Part shown: piece after piece, positions 45,461 through 56,850 of the stretch | Layout: each line of letters starts with the position of its first letter | How positions within the stretch are numbered: position 1 is the first letter of the stretch | From: Tubulanus polymorphus | Lineage: Eukaryota; Nemertea; Palaeonemertea; Tubulaniformes; Tubulanidae | Reading direction: 5' to 3' | Assembly (NCBI RefSeq): GCF_964204645.1 | Contig: NC_134035.1 | Coordinates: 7,068,501 to 7,132,500, forward strand | DNA length: 64,000 nt | Position numbers and translations under genes: made by a program | The notes under the pieces: generated by a model | What the model saw: the letters and a program-made list of their open reading frames with translations, nothing else | Database searches by the model: none | Told to the model about the DNA's origin: nothing

Positions 45461-45799
45461 ATATCGCGTCAAGTCGACATGAATATGTCGATATATCGTG
45501 ACGTTTTGACGACATATCTCGTTCTCTCGACCACTTTCCTCGCGACAAGTCGACATATTCACGACGACTTGAAACTCAGTCGTCATTTCACTGGCGTCCT
45601 CATCTTACATTTAGACATGTCTTCAAATGACGGCTTGTCCCGTGGAAAATGGGCGAAAAAGCGAAATTTGTCGTGAAAACGTCCCGATATGTCGACATAT
45701 TCATGTCGACTTGACGCGATATATCGCGATATATCGACATAAATATGGCGACTTGTCGAGTTGGAACGCGACATCTCGAGGCCCCTTATCGCTTCCGTA
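45461..45799. mobile_element. 417-bp MITE, second copy, right fragment
   Basis: Resumes at ATATCGCGTCAAGTCG and runs 339 bp to CGCTTCCGTA. It is highly similar to the intact copy at 39825-40241. Confidence 0.9.
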
Positions 45800-46713
45800 T
45801 GGAGCAGTCCTGTTATTTTTTATTATCTATTTTACAATCAAACCCATTACAGGTATTAGAGGGACAACACAAAATTTAAAGATTTCATAACACTGTAGAA
45901 AATTGACTAATAAGACTCTACTCGAAGTATTCAGAACTAGAATTATTTCATTGATACAAAATATCGTGAGTTGGTATTAGCCACGTGGACAGCAAGCATT
46001 ACACAAACATAGGTGTTCTAAGGCTTGCCGGGCGCTAAACCGTTCTTCGATTGAACATTCTAGGTCAGATGAGAAAAGTTTCTTGACACTTTTTTTTTTT
46101 TTCTGGACTAGGTCCAATCCCAATGCTAAGTATCCGATTCTAATCCTCAAAAAATGTTTAGAATTTAGAAAATTGCCATGAAAATAGCGTAATACGCGCA
46201 TGCAGAAAATCGACGGTCAACCACTCGCGTGCGCTTTGCGCTTGTCTCAACCGGTGGCCACGCGCGTTTCTATGAAGTTATTTTTGCCAATGTAGTATCA
46301 ATATCCTCAGATAAAACTCTATCTTCAATGAAAAATTGTACATTGTATCTCAAAACTTGAAAAAGTTACAGTTAATAACACAAAATTACCAATCTTTTTG
46401 AGGCGCCTTCCTTAAAGTGACGTATATTTTTTAAACTGTAACTGTATCCGATTGTTGCAGCCGAGAAAAATAAAATAAACACCATCAGAAATAATAAATT
46501 GTCACCTTTCTAACGATACATGACTTAATTTTTTGAAGCAAAAGAGGGATGGACAACAATGAATCGCGCTAAAGGTTTTAGTTTAAAAAATGTGAAAATC
46601 TGTCCAAAAATGCGGGACCTGTGGGACCGCCTAAAAATGGCGCCTGGAAACTGGAAACTTCCCTATTCAATACACATCAACAGTTACGATATATATGATG
46701 ATTGTTCTCCATT

Positions 46714-47397
46714 TCAAAAAGTTTTTCGAACGAATTGTGAAGCAATAGATGCCGCATGTTCGCGAGCCTTCAGATGTAAACTGGTACGAGTGGTGCCCTC
46801 CTGATCGTCGTTGATACTCGGCGCGACTAAGTTGAAAAGACGAATCGGTATCATAGCCTGCTCTAACGGCGTCATACACCCAGTACCGAGCGCGTTCATG
46901 CTGCTGTAACGTCGCTGTAACATGTTCTGATAAATATCAGCGCTCGTCTACAAAAAAAACAATATTCGAATAATTGTTTTTATCGTTATTCATCGAAAAA
47001 AAAAAAACATTTTGGCGATTTATATTTCGGGCATAAATATCTTTAGCTCGTGGCCCAGCATCCTAGAATACACATTTGGCAGAGTTGAAATGTCGAGATG
47101 ATGATCTTTTTGCAAATCAAAATTTTGTAAAAATCAGTGAAACACCTACCCGGGAATGACAAATGACACTTACTAACAAACTGCTATGTTGCTGAGATGT
47201 CCACTGTTGTCCATTGTTACCTAACGACATATTGTTACGGTATACCCCTGAAAAACACCCTTGCTTCTCCAACTTTCTCCATTTTGCTCTCCTATTCTGG
47301 AACCAGACCTGAGAAATGAAATGATACCTCGAATGATGGTAAAAATCAATATGTGGTGGGACATAACTCTAAATCCATAAGGACATAACTCTATAGG

Positions 47398-47437
<40 letters not shown>

Positions 47438-50413
47438 ATTTAGAGTTATGTCCTCATCTTACATTTAGACGTGTCTAAATGACGGCTTGTCCCGTGGAAA
47501 ATGGGCGAAAAAGCGAAATTTGTCGTGAAAACGTCACGATATGTCGACATATTCATGTCGACTGGATGCGATATATCGCGATATATCGACATAAATATGG
47601 CGACTTGTCGAGTTTGAACGCGACATCTCGAGGCCCCTTATCGCTTCCGTAGTCATTTGAAGACACGTCTAAATGTAAGATGAGGACACCAGTGAAATGA
47701 CGACTGAGTTTCAAGTCGTCGTGAATATGTCGACTTGTCACGAGGAAAGTGGTCGAGAGAACGAAATATGTCGTCAAAACGTCACGATATATCGACATAT
47801 TCATGTCGACTTGACGCGATATATCGCGGTATGTCGACATTAATATGACGACTTGTCGAGTTGGAAGGCGACATCTCGAGGCCCCTTATCGCTTCCGTAC
47901 TTTTTCGCCCATTTTCCACGGGACAAGCAGTCATTTGAAGACACGTCTAAATGTAAGATGAGGACGCCAGTAATATGACGAGTTTCAAGTCGTCATGAAT
48001 ATGTCGATTTGTCGCGAGGAAAATGGTCGTGAAAACGAAATATGTCGTCAAAACGTGACGATATGTCGACATATTCATGTCGACTTGACGCGATATATCG
48101 CGATATATCGACATAAATATGACGACTTGCCGAGTTGGAACTCGACATCTCGAGGCCCTTTATCGCTTCCGTACACTCTTTACAAGTGGCAATTCATGAT
48201 CAATATTCACCTGTATCCTCGACTCTCGTAAATCGGTTCTTTCAGCCAAGCGTTCGCGCATAAAAACATCTGGATAATGCGTTTTCCAGAACGCTTTCTC
48301 CAGTTCTTGTATTTGAGATACTGTGAAAGTGGTGCGACTGCGTTTAGATTTGTCATGGCAAGTGGCAGCCAAACTTTCTTTTTTCTCATCAAACATCGGC
48401 GACCACGAGGCTGCCGCAATGTTTACAGTATCTAGAAAATAATAAAATTAGTTTTAAACACTTCTAAACACATGCTGACATTTTTGGAAAAATGTGTACG
48501 TGCGATAAGCTGAAAGCTCGATAAAACCAGGTGGATTAATATTTATATTCAAATCAGTTAGCTACTGAGGTAAGATATTGTCTTTGACCCATCGGTATAA
48601 GCTATTGGATTATCTATCTGATTCGACTTATCGATCTTTACCCGCGTGTCCATACTTCAGACGAAGAATCTTGAAGCATGAGTCCGGTAAAATCGAAAAA
48701 CTAGAATCGAGCTTAGATATTTGCGAGGATTCGAAAGGTAAGTGACATTTCGATTTTGAAAAGCATGTAGTGAATATAGAATACTATACGAATAACGATG
48801 TGATTAATATGAAACCTATGATAAATATGTGTGTTCATTTGGACAACGAAACACAAGATGATTTCACAAAGTCAATCAGCCAACGAATAAAATCGACCAT
48901 TCCCCAATAAACTTATCTCAGGCAGTCTTTAGAACGTTCTGGGAGCCCGTTGGCTGCGTAATATTCTTATTTTGTTCCTTGTGGAAGTGACCTCATCTTT
49001 CAATGATTGGATCAGTGATTTATCGTCAGGTAAGGCCGCTACTATGTGTGGCGGGTAAACCATTTCAGCCAATAAAGCGTGGCTCACCGCATCGTCCACA
49101 TTTCTAGGATGTTGTGGTTTCACAAATTTCCTTATACGTATCGGACAAGAACCGGACATGAAGGTATGAAGCTAGTAAAGTACCCAGTTTGATGATTTTG
49201 GAGCGGATAATAGGGGCGGCTCACGTGGACCCTGTTTTCGGCCGAGGAGTGTCTGCCCCTGCACCCAGTACAGATCCTGTGGATCTAGCTTAGTCCGTAG
49301 TCCCGACGTATTTAAGCGAATACGCAAGTGGGTCTGGACCAGAATGCTGGGCCACGACATCATTTCGTCGCGCGCAACTCCCTTCAAATAACACTCTTGC
49401 GCAGATCGATCTGTTATGAATTTAACTTGAATAGAAATAATGTGTCCTTCCTTACTTCTAATGATGATTATGATGTATCACAATCTGCCACTCATTGACC
49501 TATGTATCGAACGACTGTATTATTGATGATATCATAGATTAATATTCATGTCCGATATGCCCGAGTGTCTTTTTGGTAAAATTGTTTGTCTTTTTGTTTT
49601 GATTGAACGGTATCTGTTTATTTTTTTCTTTGTAATCAAAATTTTTGTTTTTCTTTCAATTTCTTTATCCTATAAACCTGTGTGTATCTTTCTACTTCTG
49701 TATGAACTGATTAAAACAAAAAATATGATTTACGATGAATTAATATTTAAATGAATAAGCCTGGCAGCTTTCATGTCGTCATCCAAGTTGTATATCAAAA
49801 GTCCAGAAATATGTTAAAACAGGAAAAATAGGGGCGGTTTGCTTTTACATTGTCGAAACAATAACACGCAATTGTAATAATTGTAATATATGTTACGACA
49901 GTTGTGCCAGCGCACTGACCGGGACAGGGGATCGAACCCGGGTCTCGTGCGTGCTAACCACAGAACTAGTCCACTTGGGCAGTGGTTACTTAGCTTGAAC
50001 TATTATCAAACGTAATATGTATACCTTACATTTGATCAAGTGAAATGGAAAAGTAATCACTTTTTCACTTGTTGCCATCATATCATGATATTTTTTATGG
50101 TCTCCCTGTGGTTACATCACACTACAACGACCACAGAAAATATCGTCTTACCTCGATTGATTATTGATGGCACTCCAAAGTTCGTCATTATTTTTGCATT
50201 TGCATTCGTAGCTTCTACTGCTGGTTTTCTTTCATCCGTTCCCGATTTAACGTCTCCGAGAATCGAGGCGATCGTGAATTCGCGATATCTGTCGATGGGT
50301 TTACTCTCCGAGACGTTTGACATGCTCGTTTTGTAATTAACACCACGCATTAAAGCGATCTGAAATCCAAGTATTCTAACCAAAAGTTTATTTGGCGACG
50401 CAAGAAAGTCCAT
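46714..50413 (-). CDS. Paired-like (PRD-class) homeobox transcription factor with eh1 and OAR motifs
   Basis: Four exons on the minus strand, all phases matching: 50413-50152, 48431-48211, 47308-47174 and 46947-46714, giving 283 residues. An eh1-like repressor motif, FTIASILG, lies at residues 46-53 and could recruit Groucho. The homeodomain covers about residues 116-175: [40 protein letters not shown] / [12 protein letters not shown]. Residue 50 is Gln, and the intron lies between positions 46 and 47, a classic PRD-class site. An OAR-like motif, [14 protein letters not shown], is at about 260-275. There is no paired domain in these exons. Met31 is an alternative start. Sub-family is unresolved; HYPDVFMRE and the eh1+OAR combination are shared by several PRD-like groups. 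The intron inside the homeodomain is filled by a MITE array. Confidence 0.9.
47374..47449. repeat. (TA)n microsatellite in an inverted repeat
   Basis: A run of about 34 bp of TA is flanked by GGACATAACTCTAAAT on the left and ATTTAGAGTTATGTCC on the right, so the segment can fold as a hairpin. A second, shorter GGACATAACTCTA copy lies between the left arm and the TA run. It is located in the homeodomain-interrupting intron. Confidence 0.8.
47450..48173. mobile_element. Head-to-tail array of three truncated 417-bp MITE copies
   Basis: Copies occupy 47450-47652, 47653-47899 and 47900-48173. Each lacks the left end, by a different amount, and each ends at the same right terminus, CGCTTCCGTA, after which the next copy begins at once. 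They lie inside the intron of the homeobox gene (47309-48210); the last copy ends 37 bp from the exon at 48211. Confidence 0.88.
48432..50151 (-). other. First intron of the homeobox gene
   Basis: An intron of 1.7 kb. It contains a minus-strand open frame at 49159-48929 (starts [16 protein letters not shown], contains [16 protein letters not shown]), which I do not recognise. The frame lacks clear splice partners and may be a repeat remnant or a small unannotated exon. A tRNA-like segment lies at 49912-49985. The rest is AT-rich and unremarkable. Confidence 0.4.
49912..49985 (-). repeat. tRNA-like sequence, probably a SINE head or tRNA relic
   Basis: Read on the minus strand, GTGGTTAGCACGCACGAGAC is followed by CCGGGTTCGATCCC, a good B box (GGTTCGATCC) with a 5-bp T-stem (CCGGG..CCTGT is imperfect). 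The A-box region (TGGACTAGTTCTGTGGTTAG) is less regular and the acceptor stem does not pair well. This fits a tRNA-derived SINE or decayed tRNA better than a working tRNA gene. Confidence 0.45.
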
Positions 50414-51760
50414 AAGTGCGCATGCGTTTTCGATGTCGCACGCTGATCTTCCAAGAATATAATATTCTTATTTTTTAGATGTTTTTGGCGGCCGAATGCG
50501 CGCGTGAACTTTAAAAATTCGTACCCGCGGCCAAAGCAATTTCAAGGCCGTTTTATCCAGGTTCTGCGCAGGAATATTTTGCAGCAAAAACCGCAGGCGA
50601 TCGTCGTCTATGAGTTTATATTCGACGACAAGTCTTATCAAGAACATAACTGAATATTTTATACTTATGTGGGTTTTTCGTTAGTAACTCAGTTACATGA
50701 AACGCATTTTTCATTGCCTTGTTATTAAAGCCACGATCGACTTTAGCAAGGCTTCCCTGTGCGCTTAACTTGAAAGCTTTGCTAAATTCAATCGGATTAG
50801 CGATAAAACGGCGACGAGCGCGCGGGTTCTGTCGGGAAGCCGTGCTAGAGCCCGCTACACCGCTAATGTTTGTCAATTGTGAAACAAACTGGCTAAATCA
50901 AACGTGAACAATAGACCAATCGAGTTGGAAACGCTTGCTTGATTAACACTGAACGATTGTTCATACGGCATCTTTTCTAGGTGAATCTTACGGTGACTGA
51001 TTTTGTTATCAATAAAACGATGATAATCAACTGACGAAACATTGCTACATTAAGAAAGATGTCTTCACTGTTTTTATTTTTGTTTAACAAACTATAGCCG
51101 TGATCGCACGAGCCTTTTTGGGCCGCAACAACTGTTCATTCGGGTACCGAATAGGCTCGTGCCTGTTTGGTCCGACCTAAAAGGCCGGACCAGAAATTTG
51201 ACTCGGGCCTGATCCGTGTCAATTTGGCCATCACTTCCGTGTGATCGCGGCATAAGATACAATGTATATATACGTATGAAGATAACAAGGATTTCTCAGA
51301 AGCTCTCTAAATTGGATCGTAATTTTTGTCCATAGTAAACGAATTGTGTAACAGAATATTCAACGAGTTGTTAAGTGAATATATTGAGCTTAGAATTAAT
51401 TACGGGTAGAAAGAACAGTACAGTAAACCTCGGGTTTAACAATACCCATCTAGTGTTTTATTTCAAGAGTTGTCTTTTTGTCTCACCAAGTGGTTTTAGA
51501 TATTCCCGATAGTAGAATTAAAACAGATTGTAATAGAAATCTTAGCTCAATATGCAGGCGTCAAAAAAAATCCTGACACCTCCTGTACAGGAAAGCGTCG
51601 GGCATTCGACATCTACGACAGTGATACGACGTCGGAATCCTGGGTACGGAAATTGTCGTTTGGATCGAGTCGAATGTCTAGCCATGGTTATCATTCGTCT
51701 TTCATGAAAGCAGATATATATATCCATTGCCATTTGACGTACTCATTGATCTCATGGGGC
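50414..51760. other. Region upstream of the homeobox gene
   Basis: This contains the presumed promoter of the homeobox gene (just above 50413), where CpG content is higher than in surrounding sequence (50405-50560, 50800-50840). The open frames at 50616-50876 (-) and 51542-51733 (-) carry no recognisable domain. A short inverted-repeat element occupies about 51098-51253. Confidence 0.4.
51098..51253. mobile_element. Short MITE-like inverted-repeat element
   Basis: Ends GCCGTGATCGCACG.. and ..CGTGTGATCGCGGC form a 14-bp imperfect terminal inverted repeat across about 156 bp. The interior contains GGCTCGTGC and GGCCGGACC words. It is related in its ends to the element at 3078-3352. Confidence 0.55.
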
Positions 51761-51767
51761 CCTTTAT

Positions 51768-52400
51768 TCCTAGATTATTAAACTGAAAAAAAAGCTGTTC
51801 GAATTATTTCTAAATCAGCTAGCCCCGCAGATCCAATCTTTCGCATATTAAAAATTCTAAAATTCCAAGACATGGTCCAGTTAGAAATACTTAGACACAC
51901 GTATCGGCTTATCAACAATGAACTACCAGCACCGATCATAGACTTTATTTCTAAAGAATTCTGTATATCATCAACGCAATACTCGTAAGCACAATCATCC
52001 TCGAATCGCTCATCATAAAAGCACTCATAATAGGTTTCCTCAACTTAATTCCAGTAATGTGGCAAAACTCTAATAACAACCTTAAGTCAAAACATCAGTC
52101 CAATGAACTCTTGTAATACTGAATTTCAAACAATTATTTATCTGAGCCATGTTTACTGTACTAGTGTGTTGTGTGTGAATATATGAATGTTTGCATGCTG
52201 TGAAGAATAAGTGTGGAGTGGGTGCCCAGACCTACAAGCATTTGCTTCACTGGGTTCCTTCATTTGATATTGGCACATTTTATACTTGTATTCATGTATG
52301 GATATCATGTTATAAATTGATTCAATTTCTTTGGAAAATGAAGATTATTAGAATTCTCTGTTGTTTTAACATCTGTTGTTTTAACATCAGCAAAACAAAA
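51768..52400 (+). mobile_element. LINE 3' fragment: reverse-transcriptase C-terminus plus 3' UTR
   Basis: 51790-51965 encodes KKAVRIISKSASPADPIFRI, then LKILKFQDMVQLEI, HTYRLINNELPAPI, the C-terminal region after the reverse transcriptase in Jockey/CR1-like ORF2. It is homologous to QKKAVRII..KSAKILKL..MYLYVNNKLP in the LINE at 40444-45460 but diverged. A TGTG-rich 3' UTR follows and ends near 52350 in the same TATGGATATCATG words found at 3417-3525, so that short copy is probably of this family. Confidence 0.75.
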
Positions 52401-52625
52401 GATAATATTTTAACGTAAATAATATTTTAATGATACATGTATTTTGACTTAAATCTATGAACCATATCTTCAAAAACCATCGCAGCATTTGGTCATAATG
52501 GTCGAAAGGGTAAAATACGTTGTTTCTCCGCAACGGCCCGGTCAGAAAATATTATGCTGAAAGTTTGTAAAAAATGGGTGTAAATGAGCTGACATTTATT
52601 ATTAATTGTACATAAAAAGGGAGGA

Positions 52626-52893
52626 AATGGGTGTGACTATTTCACATGGCTCAGGATGACCTTCATATCAAACTTCGAAAATTCAAAAGAACAACAACGA
52701 AAATTGGGATACGATCTCAAAAACAGAGTGCGAGCGTAAATGCTGGAAACGCCTCTGTTTAACTACTTATAACCCTAATCCTAACCCCCCTGGGACCTCT
52801 AGACCCTAACCTGCTGGACCCTACGTAAATCCGATTGAAAAAGCCGCCATTTCTAAAGGTCACCCTGAGCCATGTGAAATAGTCAAACCCGGG
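52626..52893. mobile_element. MITE-like element with GACTATTTCACATGGCTCAGG ends
   Basis: The left end reads GTGACTATTTCACATGGCTC AGG-ATGACCTT and the right end is its reverse complement (AAGGTCACCCTGAGCCATGT GAAATAGTC), giving arms of about 35 bp around a 200-bp interior with a CCCTAACC-type stretch. No coding capacity. Confidence 0.75.
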
Positions 52894-55167
52894 GGAAATT
52901 CAACGGTTCAACGGAGCGCACTTCCACGGTGTAGCGACAGTGGCGCTGGTGAAGGTTCAAAACCGTTGATGTTCACGGCGATTGAAACGAACATGTTGCT
53001 TGTTGAGGTATTGGCAATTACATGTACCACGATATCAAGTCCAAAAATGGGTTTATTGTTTTCCGGTAAAAACATCAGTACGCACATTCAGCAGGTCATA
53101 ACTTCTTTACCTGCCTTTTTAAACCGGTACCCATATTTGGATTTTAAATCTGTTTTTAGTTTAAAATGCTTCATACATTTGTTTTTGATGAAAATAAAAT
53201 CCTGCCGGCCTAGCGCGGAATTTCCAAAAATCTGTTTAGAAAAATAATAAAAAAAACACCTGCCTTCAGAAACAAGGTTATCATTCCTTTCTAGCCTTAC
53301 TTGTATCATGCGGTAGATTTCTTTGTTTTAATTTAGATTTTTATTGGAGTGTATATTAACGTTTCTTGTGGATGTAATATTGTTTAAATGCTAAATATAA
53401 TTCTCTTGTAAATTAATCAGCCTGATATTGATATGTGAAAAGGGGTATCAACATCGATGAGTTGTTTGTATTAATTGGATTAGGTAATTAGTTGTGCTCA
53501 AAAGTAACTTCAGTGTCAAAACATGTCAGCAGTACTCATACAGTAGTACTCTCTCCATCATATATAAACAAAAATATTGTTGAGCACACAGTTTTCTAGT
53601 TGGAGTTGTAAGATAGAAGTTGAAAATAAATCATCTAAATTCAAGATCATGACGTTATTTCAATGACGAGAAAAGGACAAGATATTCACGTCATGACACT
53701 AAACACATGTGTTGAAGAACAGCTAATAGTATTTTTTACAATGATGCCAAGTGTGAAAATCTGAGCTATTCGGCAAAATGCTACAGGGCAAACCGATTTT
53801 GTGTCCTCTTCACTATGTTTATTCACAGGTCTGTATTGAGAAGGTTACACACAAGTGATTACCAGTGCATCTTAGGTGGTTAAGATGTTGAGGTGCACGG
53901 GCATCTGGGGCATGGTCACCTTGGCATAGCAAAGCCTCTCGGCCGTGACATGACCACACGAAAAGAAACAAAATGCAAGATCGATATGATACACATGACA
54001 TGTCAGATTCAAAAGCTAGTAATTGTTACATCAGAAGTAGATTTGGAACTGTTTTTTGAAATTTGCCCCCCTCTCGAAAAATTATAGTAAATGTAGTATT
54101 ATAGTATCTAACTAATGGGTCAAAAAATATAGCGTCGCTGTGAGGCCCACAAAAACAGTATCCTTCAAGTGTGTGTTTTATTCATCATCGGTATTTGCTC
54201 TTGGAGGTTGACCTATATTCCCAGGTATGTAGATAGAATAAAATCGGACAGAATGTGTTCTAGTCTACATGGCGCCACAAGACATTCGTCATCAAGCACA
54301 AGCGGCTTACTGAAGCGAAAATCACAGTTGGACGGTTGTATGACTTTCAATTGAACTAATAGATTCAACTTGTAAAGCGCAGTTTCAATACAAAATGATT
54401 TTATTACAAAAAGCACAGCTTTCTTTATTTCGTGAGAAATTTGTACACGAAAACCTCACGGTGTAAATTTACAAAGCAATATAAAAGGTGACATTTCGTC
54501 ATTCATTATTATTCAACAATTTTGATCTGTCCATGTTTTAAGATGAAAAAATATCTTGTTAAAAGATAACATATTGATCAAATTGCAGGTGTCAATCAGT
54601 TACCTGGAACTTCTCAAATTTATGATAGTTGGTTGACTATCACTTTTAAAGGTCATGGCACACTAATTTTTAGAATTTCCGTTTAACAGTGAAATAAAAT
54701 CCAGTTAACCCACTGAAACATTTGCCATTTTTATTTTACCAAATCTCATTAATTTGCTTAAATAAAGATTCAACAAAATGAGGACAGCGCACTTTGTTTC
54801 ACTCATTGTGTGGTTCAGTGACGTGAGCAAATCTACACTCCTTTGGGCAGCCATACCGGCCAGATATCAGCGTTTCGTCTATTTGACTGTACATGAACTC
54901 TGATGATATTACTGTCAAAATGTCTAAATGTTATGTCAAACAGTGTAATGTTGGTGATTTGATACAAGGGGGCCATACTGCACAGATAGCATAATGCGGT
55001 GTTAGATGCTGATTTTGGCGGGAATGGCTGCCCATACATTCCACGCATCGACTACGTGCATACACATTGAGGCACGTTCTATTCATAAATCATAATGCTC
55101 AATATTCACGGAAGTAATATTTCTGACTATAGACGCAGATATCAGTGCGAGGATCTGCGGAGATATC
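52894..55167. other. Gene-free AT-rich stretch
   Basis: Only short open frames without domain features. No clear tandem or inverted repeat longer than about 30 bp was seen. Confidence 0.5.
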
Positions 55168-56850
55168 TTAAGGCTGGCTTATGTCGACAAGCAACGCGAC
55201 GCCTATCGACGACTCCTACCGACGCAACTGAGAGCAACCGCGATCGCAGCCCAGCTTATGCCGACTGCGCTCCGATTCGCAGCAACTCAAGCCGACTAGC
55301 GGGATACGAGATCCTCCCAGTTGCTCCCCGGTTGCGTCGGTTGCGATTACTAGCAACTGCAACGGCTCAAATGGTCACGTGATAAGCATTTTGAGAATAA
55401 ATTTGAATTATTGGGAAATATATTTCTATACAACGTTCTAGCGACATTATATAAAGATGGCCGCTCACACCATAATTCTACCAATTTCGTTTCTAGATCT
55501 TCGGTCCAGTCTTCTGCCGTGCTGAAGGTTTGGTTTACGTTTTGAACTCCTTGAATTTGAAAGTTTATGACTAATTACGAATGACGCTAACTAGCGGTGA
55601 TAATTTGTACTATGCGGTGTCCTATTGGCTGGAACCCCTGCGCTCAGTTCCGTCGCGTCGCAGATGAGCTTATGTCGGCTGCGACCGAAAGCAACTGTCC
55701 GCCTACCGTAGGCCGGAGTAGAACATGGGGCACCTAGCGCTCAGGATGGTTAAGGCTGGCTTATGTCGACAAGCAACGCGACGCCTACCGACGCAACTGA
55801 GAGCGACCGCGATCGCAGCCCAGCTTATGCCGGTTGCTCCCAGTTGCTTCCCTGCTTATGTCGGTTGTGATTACTAGCAACTGCAACGGCTCAAATGGCC
55901 ACGTGATAAGCATTTTGAGAATAAAGTTGAATTATTAGGAAATATATTTCTATTAGAAAAGCTATTTCTTTAAGACTTTGATCTTTCTGATTCTGTTTTG
56001 AATACAACGTGCTAGCGACATCTATAAAGATGGCCGCTCACACCATAATTCTACCAATTTCGTTTCTAGATCTTCGGTCCAGTCCTCTGCCGTGCTGAAG
56101 GTTTGGTTTACGTTTTGAACTACTTGAATTTGAAAGTTTATGACTAATTACGAATGACTAACTAGCGGTGATAATTTGTTCTATGTATATGCGGTCTCTC
56201 ATTGGCTGGAACCCCTGCGCTCAGTTCCGTCGCGTCGCAGATGAGCTTTTGTCGGCTGCGATCGAAAGCAACTGCCCACCTACCCTAGGCCGGAGTAGAA
56301 CATGGGCAACTAGCCGGATACGGCTTGCGACGAGTCGGTAGGCATCGCATTGCCGTCGCAAGCCGGCTTATGTCGGTACGATAACTGGCAACTGAGGCGA
56401 CCGCCGATGATCAAGTGATAAGCATTTTGACTATAGATTCGAATTATTTTGAATTATTGGGAAATATAATTCCAGTAGATAAGCTATTTCTTTAAGATCT
56501 TATTCTTTCTGATTCGCTTTTGAATACAATACGCTAGTGACATCATATAAAGATGGCAGCTCACACCATAATTCTACAAATTTCGTTTCTAGATCTTCAG
56601 TCCAATCATTTGCCGTGCTGAAGGTTTGGTTTACGTATGGAACTGCTTGAATTTTGAACATGGGCAACTAGCCAGGTACGGCTTGTGACGAGTCGGTAGG
56701 CGTCGGGTAGGCGTCGGGTTGCCGTCGCAAGCCGGCTGATGTCGAACCGATAGAGCAGCAACTGGCGGCCTCTAGAAGGCCGCTAGTTGCCGCTAATCGG
56801 CGATAAACCCAGTTGCGTCGGTAGGCGTCGCGTTGCTTGTCGACCTCGCA
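55168..56850. repeat. Array of three ~520-580 bp repeat units with inverted ends
   Basis: Landmarks recur in order. GTCGACAAGCAACGCGACGCC occurs at 55180 and 55759. GTGATAAGCATTTTGA occurs at about 55380, 55900 and 56417. AAGATGGCCGCTCACACCAT or variants occur at about 55456, 56030 and 56552. GGAACCCCTGCGCTCAGTTC occurs at 55631 and 56209. The last unit is shorter and diverged. Near the right edge (56808-56845) the GC-rich start motif appears in reverse orientation (GGCGTCGCGTTGCTTGTCGAC), so the array as a whole has inverted termini. The arms are CGACG-rich, unlike the AT-rich surroundings. No convincing gene. Confidence 0.75.

Noticed and set aside
50616-50907. Overlapping frames on both strands near the homeobox promoter
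   Set aside because: Basic composition without a family match; open length is explained by locally higher GC.
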